NCBI GenBank assembly: GCA_937924465.1
Contig: CALDSP010000192.1
Location: forward strand, 1-8,206
DNA: 8,206 nucleotides
Source of the DNA: an uncultured Leptospiraceae bacterium
GTDB taxonomy: Bacteria; Spirochaetota; Leptospiria; Leptospirales; Leptospiraceae
Reading direction: 5' to 3'
Part shown: one piece after another, positions 1 through 5,857 of the stretch
How the letters are laid out: each line of letters opens with the position of its first letter
How positions within the stretch are numbered: the first letter of the stretch is position 1
Program-made: the position numbers and the translations under genes
Notes under the pieces: generated by a model
Seen by the model: only the letters and a program-made list of their open reading frames with translations
Database searches by the model: none
Told to the model about the DNA's origin: nothing

Positions 1-243
1 ATAAAATTAAAACTTTCTTTTGGAGTTGAAAAAGGACAACCTGCATTGACCCAAGAATTAGCAGAACGACTTCCACAAATGCAGAACATTATCAATTTAA
101 TTATTTCTCGTAAAACAAAAGAAGAATTAAAAACAATTACAGATCAATTAGATTTAAGAGAAGAAATTAAGGCTCACATAAACCATATTCTTACAAATGG
201 AAAAATTAAAGAGGTCTACTTCAGAGAGTTTATTGTAAACTAA
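1..243 (+). CDS. fliL: Flagellar basal-body-associated protein FliL, C-terminal part (5' end off window)
   Basis: The reading frame is open from the first base, so this is the last 80 codons of a longer gene, not a 65-residue protein starting at an internal TTG (46). FliL is a single-pass inner-membrane protein whose periplasmic domain sits around the stator units of the flagellar motor and supports torque and stator stability. What is visible is the FliL C-terminal domain: an LKLSFGVE-type beta strand, a helix ending INLIISRKTKEEL, then LDLREEIKAHIN and the closing VYFREFIVN, which matches the LREEI...VYF.(D/E)F(V/I)V ending of the family. The N-terminal anchor, expected about 80-100 residues upstream, is not visible. 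The stop TAA (241-243) shares its last A with the ATG of kdsB, so the two are probably co-transcribed and translationally coupled. FliL more usually precedes fliM, so this may be a second copy. The family call is strong; the paralogue idea is inference. Confidence 0.87.
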   Translation: MKLKLSFGVEKGQPALTQELAERLPQMQNIINLIISRKTKEELKTITDQLDLREEIKAHINHILTNGKIKEVYFREFIVN

Positions 244-977
244 TGTATGTCTTGGGTGTAATTCCTGCTCGCTATGGAAGTACTAGATTTCCGGGTAAGC
301 CTCTTGCAAAAATTGGAAGTAAGTCTTTGCTTGAGTGGACTTACTTTCATGCTTCTCAATCTAAAACTCTAAGTGAGTTAGTAATAGCAACCGATGACAC
401 AAGAATTTTAGAAGAATGCAATCGATTTTATGCAAAAGTAATTCTCACCTCTACTACACATCCTACAGGCACAGATAGAATTCGAGAAGTTCTTTCTTAT
501 TATGATCGTGAGGCTCTTATAGTTGTTAACATTCAAGGAGATGAACCTGACATAGATCCTAAACTGATTGATGGTGTAGTGAATTTAAAAATGCTTCATC
601 GAAATTGGGAAATCACTACTGCGGCAATTGAACTTTCTAAAGAAGAGTGGAACAATCCTAATAAAGTAAAAGTAGTATTCAATCAAAAAAAACAAGCCCT
701 TTATTTTTCTAGAAGTTTAATTCCATCCCAAATGAAAGGAGAGGCAAAGGTTTATAGACATCTTGGAATTTATTGTTACGAAAAAAAAGCTCTCATGAAT
801 TATTCAAATCTTCCAAAAAGTGAGTTAGAAATCTCTGAGTCTTTAGAACAACTTAGAGGTTTAGATGCAGGCTATTCTATTGGAGTTTATGTAACCGATA
901 AAGAAAGTTTAAGTGTAGATACTCCAGAGGATTTAGAATACGTTACGCGCGAGTTTCAAAAACGAGGATGGATTTAA
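243..977 (+). CDS. kdsB: 3-deoxy-manno-octulosonate cytidylyltransferase (CMP-Kdo synthetase)
   Basis: Cytosolic enzyme that activates Kdo with CTP to give CMP-Kdo and pyrophosphate, the donor used to add Kdo to lipid A in LPS inner-core synthesis. The 244-residue length is normal (about 245-250 in the family) and all landmark motifs are present. They are the nucleotide-binding loop IPARYGSTRFPGKPL (7-21), ATDD (49-52), HPTGTDRI (73-80; the family usually has H-x-S-G-T-D/E-R, so Thr replaces Ser), the metal/sugar site NIQGDEP (96-102), YFSRSLIP (154-161), YRHLGIY (171-177), ESLEQLR (199-205) and SVDTPEDLE (224-232). The ATG overlaps the fliL stop by one base and no well-placed Shine-Dalgarno sequence is seen (a GAGAG lies about 14 bases upstream), so translation probably depends on coupling to fliL. 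The stop codon interlocks with that of the convergent VWA gene. Confidence 0.97.
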   Translation: MYVLGVIPARYGSTRFPGKPLAKIGSKSLLEWTYFHASQSKTLSELVIATDDTRILEECNRFYAKVILTSTTHPTGTDRIREVLSYYDREALIVVNIQGDEPDIDPKLIDGVVNLKMLHRNWEITTAAIELSKEEWNNPNKVKVVFNQKKQALYFSRSLIPSQMKGEAKVYRHLGIYCYEKKALMNYSNLPKSELEISESLEQLRGLDAGYSIGVYVTDKESLSVDTPEDLEYVTREFQKRGWI

Positions 978-2674
978 TAATAAAATTTCTTTTTACGATT
1001 TTCAATAAAATCATAAATTACCATTTTGTTTAATTCATTTGGATGAGGATAAAAAATTCTTCCCCCTGTAGCTTTTGCAAATCTTTGAATAAAACTTTTT
1101 TCTCCGAAATAACTAAAATCCCATTCATTTGTAAGTAAAAAAGTGTTAATTGTTATTCCTTCTTCTTTGCAAAAGCTAGCTTCTTTGAGAGCTTCCTCAA
1201 AATCAGAAGGAGCTGGGGGATAATTGATATACAATACAGAACCTTCAAAATGAGCAGTAGGAGCTCCATCGGTAATTAGAATAATTTCTTTGTTTTTAAG
1301 TTGTTTGGAACCCAAAAGTTTACGAGCAAGTTGAAGTCCTTTTTGAAGATTTGTAAAATATAAAGGAATGCGAGTTTGAATTTCTTTTTCGTTCATTTGA
1401 GATAAATCAAAACGTAGCTTAATATAAGGATTAAAGATAGTAACAGGATAAGGATTGATTTCAGGAATTTCAGAAACTGAAATAATCTTTGCAAGAGTAC
1501 CAAAACCTATAATAGTGAGTTTATCGTCTTTATACTCTGATTGTATGAGATGATTCAAGGCTAAAGACATTTTTTTTGCATTATAAAACCGCCCCAAGCG
1601 AGACATGGAACCACTCATATCTAACAAAATAATAGTGGAAGACTTGGCAAAGCCTCTTGCTTCATAAGATTCCAAATCAATCAAAGAAGGTTTAGTTCCA
1701 TTTCCGCGCCGTAAACTATTTAAAATACTAGAAGAAAAATCAATTTGTGAAATACTATCCCCTAATTCATAGATCCTTGTAATAGATGTAAGGTTTTCTG
1801 AATTCCCGAATTCCTCACTCCTATGAGAACCACCTGCTGAATCTGATTTAATCTTGGAAAAAATTTCTTTTAAAGCCTGAATTCCAATTTTACGAATGGA
1901 ACTAGGAGAAAGTTTAAATTCTCCCGAATCAGTTTGAATGATTTCTCCTCTTTGTTCAAGAAGTTGGGTGAGTTTTTGAAAAATAGACTCTCTTCTTTCT
2001 AAAAATTCTTGATAACTTTCTACACCCAAGTATTGAGCAATTTTTTCTAAGTCCATATTATACAAGTCACCCTTTTCTAGAGCTTCTTCTAAAGACTTCA
2101 GAAGAGATTGCAAATGCTCTAACTCTTTTAAAAGTTTAATGGAATCTTGTAAGCTTGGAACGAGACTTCCTTGAAAAGAAAATCGTTTGATTCCATTATA
2201 AATAATTTCTTTATTTTCTAATAACTCAGATAAAGTTTCTATTGCAGTAAAAGATTCTTTTTGATTTCCTAAATTCCAACGAAAACGGCGAAGTTGATCG
2301 GAACTTGAGTTTTCAATAATTTTTTTTAAATCTTCAATAAACTTTTTATCTTTTTTAAAAAGTTTTTCTATTTCTTTCAATTTATCCTGTAAAGCCTGTT
2401 GAAGTTGCTTGTGATGAGGTTCTATAGTGTAATTATTTAAAATGCTTTGGATTTGCTCTTTGATTTGTGCAATGAAACGTTTTATCAAATCATCCATCCC
2501 TCCTTCTTTTAAGAAGAGATTGACTGGAAGTCCTTTTTCTATTACTAATTTGAGAGCTTCTTCCAAAGAAATCTCATACTTCATAATCAGTTCAGAAAGA
2601 ACTTGCATGAGCTTCTCGGGAGTAAACTCTGGCTCATCTTCAGGATTATATGGTTCGTATTTATAAACAATCAC
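974..2674 (-). CDS. VWA-domain (CoxE/ChlD-like) protein with intact MIDAS
   Basis: Predicted cytosolic protein of 566 residues from a GTG start at 2674 (579 if the ATG at 2713 is used). The N-terminal two thirds is a long, charged, helix-rich region (about 60-280) with coiled-coil-like stretches. The C-terminal third is a von Willebrand factor A domain with a complete metal-ion-dependent adhesion site: DMSGS at 352-356, a Thr at 441 in YFTNLQKGL, and TDGAPTAH at 468-475 with the catalytic-site Asp469. The TDGxPTAH, INYPP and ITINTFLL blocks and the YxFIENRKKK tail resemble a bacterial VWA family usually encoded beside a MoxR/Mg-chelatase-type AAA+ ATPase; none is in this window. There is a possible insertion of about 30 residues between the first MIDAS motif and Thr441. 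The GTG start is preferred because it forms a GTGA overlap with the upstream stop, has GAGAG 8 bases upstream, and places YKYEPYNPEDEP at the N-terminus, where relatives have YRYxxWDGxQ. The cellular role is not known. Confidence 0.85.
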   Translation of the reverse strand: MIVYKYEPYNPEDEPEFTPEKLMQVLSELIMKYEISLEEALKLVIEKGLPVNLFLKEGGMDDLIKRFIAQIKEQIQSILNNYTIEPHHKQLQQALQDKLKEIEKLFKKDKKFIEDLKKIIENSSSDQLRRFRWNLGNQKESFTAIETLSELLENKEIIYNGIKRFSFQGSLVPSLQDSIKLLKELEHLQSLLKSLEEALEKGDLYNMDLEKIAQYLGVESYQEFLERRESIFQKLTQLLEQRGEIIQTDSGEFKLSPSSIRKIGIQALKEIFSKIKSDSAGGSHRSEEFGNSENLTSITRIYELGDSISQIDFSSSILNSLRRGNGTKPSLIDLESYEARGFAKSSTIILLDMSGSMSRLGRFYNAKKMSLALNHLIQSEYKDDKLTIIGFGTLAKIISVSEIPEINPYPVTIFNPYIKLRFDLSQMNEKEIQTRIPLYFTNLQKGLQLARKLLGSKQLKNKEIILITDGAPTAHFEGSVLYINYPPAPSDFEEALKEASFCKEEGITINTFLLTNEWDFSYFGEKSFIQRFAKATGGRIFYPHPNELNKMVIYDFIENRKKKFYY

Positions 2675-3048
2675 TGAATTTTCTCTCGCTTTGAAATTTT
2701 TCCCGGATAACAAACTCCCTTACCCAAATCACAGTAAAACAACTTAGCTTCTATTGAAATATCCCCTTTTCCACGAACTTCTAAAGGAATAGGTTCAATC
2801 ACTTCAAAATATTCTGGTTTATCAAGAAAAACTTTTCCTTTAAATTCAGATTTAAATTGAGTAATTTGCAATCCATTTTCTGTAATAAGCTGAATTTTAT
2901 TTGGTGCATCTTTTTGAAGTGCATATCCTTTTTTTACAACAATATGAAACTGGTATTTGTTGTTGGATACTTTCTGCAAGACAATATCAATAGGATTAGC
3001 ATCTGCAAACAGTGTAAAAGGAAAAAAGAAAAGTAATAAAAATCTCAT
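2671..3048 (-). CDS. Exported stand-alone DsbD N-terminal-like (DsbD-alpha) domain protein
   Basis: A 125-residue protein with an apparent signal peptide (M-R-F, hydrophobic core LLLFFFPFTL, likely cleavage after FA at 14-15), so probably periplasmic. The remainder looks like the immunoglobulin-fold N-terminal domain of the thiol:disulfide reductase DsbD. It has GYALQKDAPNKIQL (41-54), in the place of the family's strand with a conserved pre-proline lysine/tyrosine pattern, and near the end FYCDLGKGVCYPGK (104-117) with two cysteines, C106 and C113. These match the C-x(4-6)-C-Y-P redox pair (C103/C109 in E. coli DsbD). The membrane-embedded and C-terminal thioredoxin domains of full DsbD (about 550 residues) are absent, and no neighbouring gene in the window supplies them. 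It starts 5 bases after the gamma-CA gene and its stop overlaps the GTG of the VWA gene, so the three form one tight unit. Whether it relays electrons or is only a structural relative is unknown. Confidence 0.75.
   Translation of the reverse strand: MRFLLLFFFPFTLFADANPIDIVLQKVSNNKYQFHIVVKKGYALQKDAPNKIQLITENGLQITQFKSEFKGKVFLDKPEYFEVIEPIPLEVRGKGDISIEAKLFYCDLGKGVCYPGKISKREKIQ
2683..2687 (-). promoter_or_regulatory. Ribosome binding site for the VWA gene, deciding a GTG start
   Basis: GAGAG on the minus strand lies 8 bases before GTG at 2674-2672, which overlaps the TGA stop (2673-2671) of the DsbD-N-like gene as GTGA. The competing ATG at 2713 would force a 43-base overlap with that gene. The short GTGA junction is typical of translational coupling. 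Confidence 0.6.
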
Positions 3049-3053
3049 ATAAT

Positions 3054-3605
3054 TTAGACTTTTTTTTCAGTTAAAGAGTTAAGGTAAAGAAAATCTTTTT
3101 TGCTTTTATAAATTTCTTTATAACTAATGTAATTTTTAGCAGTTTGTTCAATCATTTTGAATTCTTTTTCTGTAATTTCTCTTACTACTTTGGCTGGAGA
3201 TCCCATAACTAGAGTTCTAGGTGGAATTTTTTTTCCGGGCGTAACTAAACTTCCAGCAGCTACAAAAGCATATTCTCCTAATTCTACATCATCCATTATA
3301 GTAGCTCCCATTCCTACAAAAGAATAGTCTTTTAAAACTGCCCCATGAATGGTAACCCTATGCCCAAGAGAAACAAAGTTTCCTATAATTGTTGGAAAGT
3401 TATCTCTGGAAACGTGAATTAAAGACATGTCTTGGATATTACAGCCCTCTCCAATCCGAATAAAATTTACATCTCCCCGTATTAAGGTTTGAAACCAAAC
3501 AGAAGTATCTTTTCCAATTTCTACATCTCCAATGATTTCCGCGCTTGGAGCAATAAAAGCACTTGAATGAATTTTTGGCTGTATACTTTTATATTCATAA
3601 AACAT
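3054..3605 (-). CDS. Gamma-class carbonic anhydrase family protein (YrdA/PaaY-like hexapeptide protein)
   Basis: A 183-residue left-handed beta-helix protein of the gamma-carbonic-anhydrase superfamily, expected to form a cytosolic trimer with metal sites between subunits. Successive hexapeptide turns are visible from about residue 15 to 135 (AFIAPSAEIIGDVEIG, GMGATIMDDVELG, VAAGSLVTPGKKI). The three zinc/iron ligands are present as H64 (LIHVS), H82 (GHRVT) and H87 (IHGAV) in the 18- and 5-residue spacing of short YrdA-type members. RGD at 43-45 and Q58 of NIQDM also match the family. GSPAKVVREIT (135-145) is the standard exit from the helix, followed by a C-terminal alpha helix. Many short members have weak or no measured carbonic anhydrase activity and some act in CoA-ester metabolism, so the substrate is left open. 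It lies 63 bases after the lipoprotein gene and begins the gamma-CA / DsbD-N / VWA set. No strong ribosome binding site precedes its ATG. Confidence 0.93.
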   Translation of the reverse strand: MFYEYKSIQPKIHSSAFIAPSAEIIGDVEIGKDTSVWFQTLIRGDVNFIRIGEGCNIQDMSLIHVSRDNFPTIIGNFVSLGHRVTIHGAVLKDYSFVGMGATIMDDVELGEYAFVAAGSLVTPGKKIPPRTLVMGSPAKVVREITEKEFKMIEQTAKNYISYKEIYKSKKDFLYLNSLTEKKV

Positions 3606-3627
3606 AGCTTTAGATTTTATTGATTTT

Positions 3628-3657
3628 AAAAAATTGCAAGAAAATAAACTTCCGCAA
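3628..3657 (-). terminator. Weak Rho-independent terminator-like hairpin
   Basis: Read on the minus strand, TTGC-GG-AAG, an 8-base loop (TTTATTTT), then CTT-GCAA, forms a 7-bp stem with a GG bulge, followed at once by TTTTTT. It begins 11 bases after the stop of the small lipoprotein gene and before the gamma-CA gene. The stem is AT-rich, so termination may be partial. It would separate the ankyrin/lipoprotein pair from the three genes downstream. Confidence 0.42.
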
Positions 3658-3668
3658 ATGAAAGTAAC

Positions 3669-3860
3669 TTATTCTGAAGAAATAGAAAACCAAGTTTTTT
3701 TTTCTTGTTTTACTTTTTCAGGACGATAAAGTGGACTTTCTTCCTCTTCCTCTCCCCAAAAAGAAGGACCATAATCATAAACTTCTTCTTGTGGAACACT
3801 GACACATCCTAGAGTAAATAACAAAATAAAGGCAAAGAACATTTTACTCGGCTCCGGCAT
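3669..3860 (-). CDS. Small predicted lipoprotein, acidic, function unknown
   Basis: A 63-residue product (57 if the second ATG at 3842 is used) with a hydrophobic stretch FFAFILLFTLG followed by Cys19 and V-S. This reads as a lipoprotein signal peptide with a loose lipobox (T-L-G-C), of the kind known from spirochaetes. The mature part would be only about 45 residues: VSVPQEEVYDYGPSF, a run of five Glu after WG (37-41), then a Lys-rich stretch ending WFSISSE. No domain is recognised. Two starts compete. ATG 3860 overlaps the ankyrin gene by 17 bases and supplies the only positive charge (Lys6) before the hydrophobic core, but lacks a good ribosome binding site. ATG 3842 follows the ankyrin stop by one base and has GGAG (3852-3855) 9 bases upstream, but gives a very short 12-residue leader. 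Either way it is coupled to the ankyrin gene. If exported it would be a membrane-anchored periplasmic or surface peptide. Confidence 0.62.
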   Translation of the reverse strand: MPEPSKMFFAFILLFTLGCVSVPQEEVYDYGPSFWGEEEEESPLYRPEKVKQEKKTWFSISSE

Positions 3861-4368
3861 CTTTTAAAATTTTTATTATTTCTTTATGATTTCTCTCTGT
3901 CGCATAACGTAAAGCCGTTTTTCCACTATTGCTTGTTAAGTTTAAATCTGCTTTTTTATCTATGAGATATTTTACTACTTCTGTTTTTCCTTCATAAGCT
4001 GCCCACATAAGGCTAGTAATTCCTTTTTCATCTTTTCCGTTTATATCTGCTCCTTTTGCTACTAAAAGTTCTGCTATTTTAAGTTGATTTCTTCGAAAAG
4101 CAATACTCAAAGCTGTTTTACCTGTTTCTGAACGAAAATTTATATCTACATTTGATTCTAAAAGAGCATTTACAATTTCTTCATTCCCTTTTCCCACAGC
4201 AATCATAAGAGCAGTAAGATCTCTTACTTGGGTGTTTGGATCAGCTCCTGCTTTGATTGCACGTTTTACTCCTCCAACATCGGCATTTACCACATGACGA
4301 ATTAAATCCTCATTTGGTCCAGAAAACAAGGTTGTTGTTACTACAAAAAATAGTAATATAAATTTCAT
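3844..4368 (-). CDS. Exported ankyrin-repeat protein
   Basis: A 174-residue protein with a signal peptide (MKFILLFFVVTTTLFSG, about 1-17) followed entirely by ankyrin repeats, so it is probably a small periplasmic protein-interaction solenoid. About five repeats can be laid out: 18-46 (degenerate cap, ends AGADPN), 50-79 (LTALMIAVGKGNEEIVNALL...VDIN), 82-113 (GKTALSIAFRRNQLKIAELLVAKGADIN), 116-147 (GITSLMWAAYEGKTEVVKYLI...ADLN) and 149-174 (GKTALRYATERNHKEIIKIL, end cap). Each shows the G-x-TAL / A / G-N-x-EIV-LL / GADIN pattern. The ATG is well supported: GGAG (4376-4379) sits 7 bases upstream. It is the first gene of the leftward block, divergent from the Lol-type permease, and its end abuts or overlaps the small lipoprotein gene. 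Ankyrin proteins with signal peptides occur in many Gram-negatives, sometimes linked to oxidative-stress defence. No partner can be named here beyond the neighbouring lipoprotein. Confidence 0.92.
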   Translation of the reverse strand: MKFILLFFVVTTTLFSGPNEDLIRHVVNADVGGVKRAIKAGADPNTQVRDLTALMIAVGKGNEEIVNALLESNVDINFRSETGKTALSIAFRRNQLKIAELLVAKGADINGKDEKGITSLMWAAYEGKTEVVKYLIDKKADLNLTSNSGKTALRYATERNHKEIIKILKDAGAE

Positions 4369-4375
4369 CTTTTTT

Positions 4376-4379
4376 CTCC
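4376..4379 (-). promoter_or_regulatory. Ribosome binding site of the ankyrin gene
   Basis: GGAG on the minus strand, 7 bases before the ATG at 4368. It is a clean Shine-Dalgarno match and fixes the start. Confidence 0.65.
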
Positions 4380-4392
4380 ATAAGAGAATTTA

Positions 4393-4401
4393 TTTATAAT
4401 A
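4393..4401. promoter_or_regulatory. Candidate overlapping -10 elements of a divergent promoter
   Basis: The 101-base gap 4369-4469 separates two divergently transcribed genes and must hold at least one promoter. A perfect TATAAT on the + strand (4395-4400) points to the permease gene. On the - strand, TATTAT (4401-4396) and TATAAA (4398-4393) point to the ankyrin gene. For the minus direction, TTTAGG lies 17 bases upstream of TATAAA but is a poor -35. No convincing -35 is seen for the plus direction. In DNA this AT-rich, such matches occur by chance, so confidence is low. Confidence 0.3.
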
Positions 4402-4458
4402 CCTTTCATGGCAAGCCTAAAATAATTTACTTTCCTAAATTCCAATTCCACAAATTTT

Positions 4459-4463
4459 GGAGG
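4459..4463 (+). promoter_or_regulatory. Strong ribosome binding site of the Lol-type permease gene
   Basis: GGAGG lies 6 bases before the ATG at 4470. It is the best Shine-Dalgarno match in the window and confirms that start. It lies at the edge of an imperfect palindrome (4448-4460, CCAcAAATTTTGG). Confidence 0.75.
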
Positions 4464-4469
4464 TTTAGA

Positions 4470-5855
4470 ATGCAATTTCTTAAAAAACTCCCAAATTCAT
4501 TTACCATTTTATCCTTAATTACACTCCGATACATTCGAGGCTCTAGAGCTTTTGGACTTATGTCCTTAAAATCAAGGTTATCTTTTATTGTAATGGCAGT
4601 TGGAGTTTCTCTATTGGTTGTAGTTTTATCCATTTTTAATGGATTTCAAAGACAGGTCAAAGAATCACTTTGGAGCGGTGGACCTCACATTACAATTGAA
4701 AACAGTTTTGGAACAGGTGAAATTAAAAATTACGAAAAAGTAATCTCTATTCTTATGGAAGACTCATTTTTAAGGGAACATGTAATCTCTATTCAAGGAA
4801 ACATTACAAGCCACGGATTACTACAACACTCTAATAATTTTGTACCTATCATGATTCGAGCCGTCCCGGTAGAAAACGTACAACATTTACTAGAAAACAA
4901 AATCCCTAACTTTCCTAAGTTAGAATTTTACAATAAAGATGAAATTGGAAACCTCACAAAAAAAGACTTAATAGTCATTGGAAAAGAAATGAGTAACCTC
5001 TATAACTTTGGTTTAGGAAGAGCTGTAACAATTGCTGTGCCTAGTGGAAGTTTTAATGTAACCAAAGGTGTAAATTTAAGTATTTCTAATTTTTCAGTTG
5101 TGGGATACTTTAAAACAGGATATTATAATTACGATTCAAAATTTATTTATATGTCTCTCCCAGTAGCCCAAAAATTTTTTAAACTGCAAAACTCTGTGAA
5201 TCAAATTGTTTTAAAAGTAAAATCTTTAGATGACCTAAAGGATTGTAAAGATCAAATTTTAAGCATTACTCGCACTAATGAATTTGATGCAAAACTAGGA
5301 AATACAAACAACTACTTTACCGTTCGCACTTTAGCAGAGGAGCAACAAAATTTTTTAGCCGCTCTTAGAATGGAAAAAACAATTATTTCTAATATTGTAT
5401 TTTTATTTATTGTACTTGCTGCACTTGGAATGGTTGCTACAGTTTACTCTCTTGTTCGTTCTAAAAGAAAATCTATTGGAATCTTAAAAGCACTTGGGCT
5501 TTCTTCTTCTTCTATATTATTTATATTTACTGCCAATTCTATGATTTTAGGATTTCTTGCCTCTGTAATTGGTGGAATTATTGGAATTTATTATGCTATT
5601 AACTTAGAATCTTTTGTTAACTTACTAAGCGAAATTATCAATTTTTTTGGAAATATATTCTATGGCTCCAATTGGAAGCCAGTTATCTTAGTTCCAAAAG
5701 ATATTTATTATTTTGATCATTTACCCGTAGATATTGACATAGGTTTTATTTTTATGGTCACAACTGCTGCAACTATTCTTTCTGGACTTGCAGGTTATTT
5801 TCCAGCACGTTGGGCAGCAAACTTAGACCCTGTAGACACAATACGCAACGACTAA
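4470..5855 (+). CDS. LolC/LolE-family ABC transporter permease (FtsX/MacB type)
   Basis: Inner-membrane permease of 461 residues with the four-helix MacB/LolCE topology. TM1 is at about 36-58, then a large periplasmic domain (about 60-300), then TM2 (306-328), TM3 (349-375) and TM4 (425-446). The N-terminal LITLRYIRGSR matches the LolC/E amphipathic lead-in (xxLRYLRxRR). SKRKSIGILKALGLS (331-345) is the cytoplasmic coupling helix that contacts the ATPase in FtsX-like permeases. The C-terminal FPARWAANLDPVDTIRND is the signature ending (YPA..AA.LDPV.A.R). In known systems LolC/E with the ATPase LolD extract lipoproteins from the inner membrane and pass them to LolA. No LolD-like ATPase is encoded in this window, so it must lie elsewhere or the role may differ. 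It is longer than E. coli LolC (about 400), mostly through the stretch between TM3 and TM4 (about 376-424). LolC and LolE cannot be told apart here. The membrane-protein gene follows after 2 bases. Confidence 0.9.
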   Translation: MQFLKKLPNSFTILSLITLRYIRGSRAFGLMSLKSRLSFIVMAVGVSLLVVVLSIFNGFQRQVKESLWSGGPHITIENSFGTGEIKNYEKVISILMEDSFLREHVISIQGNITSHGLLQHSNNFVPIMIRAVPVENVQHLLENKIPNFPKLEFYNKDEIGNLTKKDLIVIGKEMSNLYNFGLGRAVTIAVPSGSFNVTKGVNLSISNFSVVGYFKTGYYNYDSKFIYMSLPVAQKFFKLQNSVNQIVLKVKSLDDLKDCKDQILSITRTNEFDAKLGNTNNYFTVRTLAEEQQNFLAALRMEKTIISNIVFLFIVLAALGMVATVYSLVRSKRKSIGILKALGLSSSSILFIFTANSMILGFLASVIGGIIGIYYAINLESFVNLLSEIINFFGNIFYGSNWKPVILVPKDIYYFDHLPVDIDIGFIFMVTTAATILSGLAGYFPARWAANLDPVDTIRND

Positions 5856-5857
5856 GT

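Noticed and set aside
46..243. A separate 65-residue protein starting at TTG 46
   Set aside because: The frame continues upstream to base 1 and the whole visible stretch matches the FliL C-terminal domain, so it is a truncated longer gene.
2442..2666. A 74-codon open frame on the + strand
   Set aside because: It lies entirely antisense to the helix-rich part of the VWA gene, has no ribosome binding site, and encodes no recognisable protein; it is a shadow frame.
3606..3636. Promoter for the gamma-CA gene (TAAAAT 8 bases before the ATG, TTGCAA upstream)
   Set aside because: The spacer between the two hexamers is only 14 bases, the transcript would be almost leaderless, and the TTGCAA falls in the terminator-like hairpin. 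AT-rich chance is more likely.
4448..4460. Imperfect palindrome CCAcAAATTTTGG overlapping the permease ribosome binding site, as a possible operator
   Set aside because: It is short, mismatched and AT-centred; with no second copy in the window it cannot be told from chance.
4427..4633. A 68-codon frame on the - strand covering the permease start
   Set aside because: It is antisense to the well-supported permease start and its GGAGG site, and has no protein-like features or initiation signal.
5810..5857. N-terminal extension of the membrane protein beginning at ATG 5810
   Set aside because: It overlaps the conserved C-terminal signature of the permease, and the ATG at 5858 gives a normal M-K-K-K membrane start with a 2-base gap.
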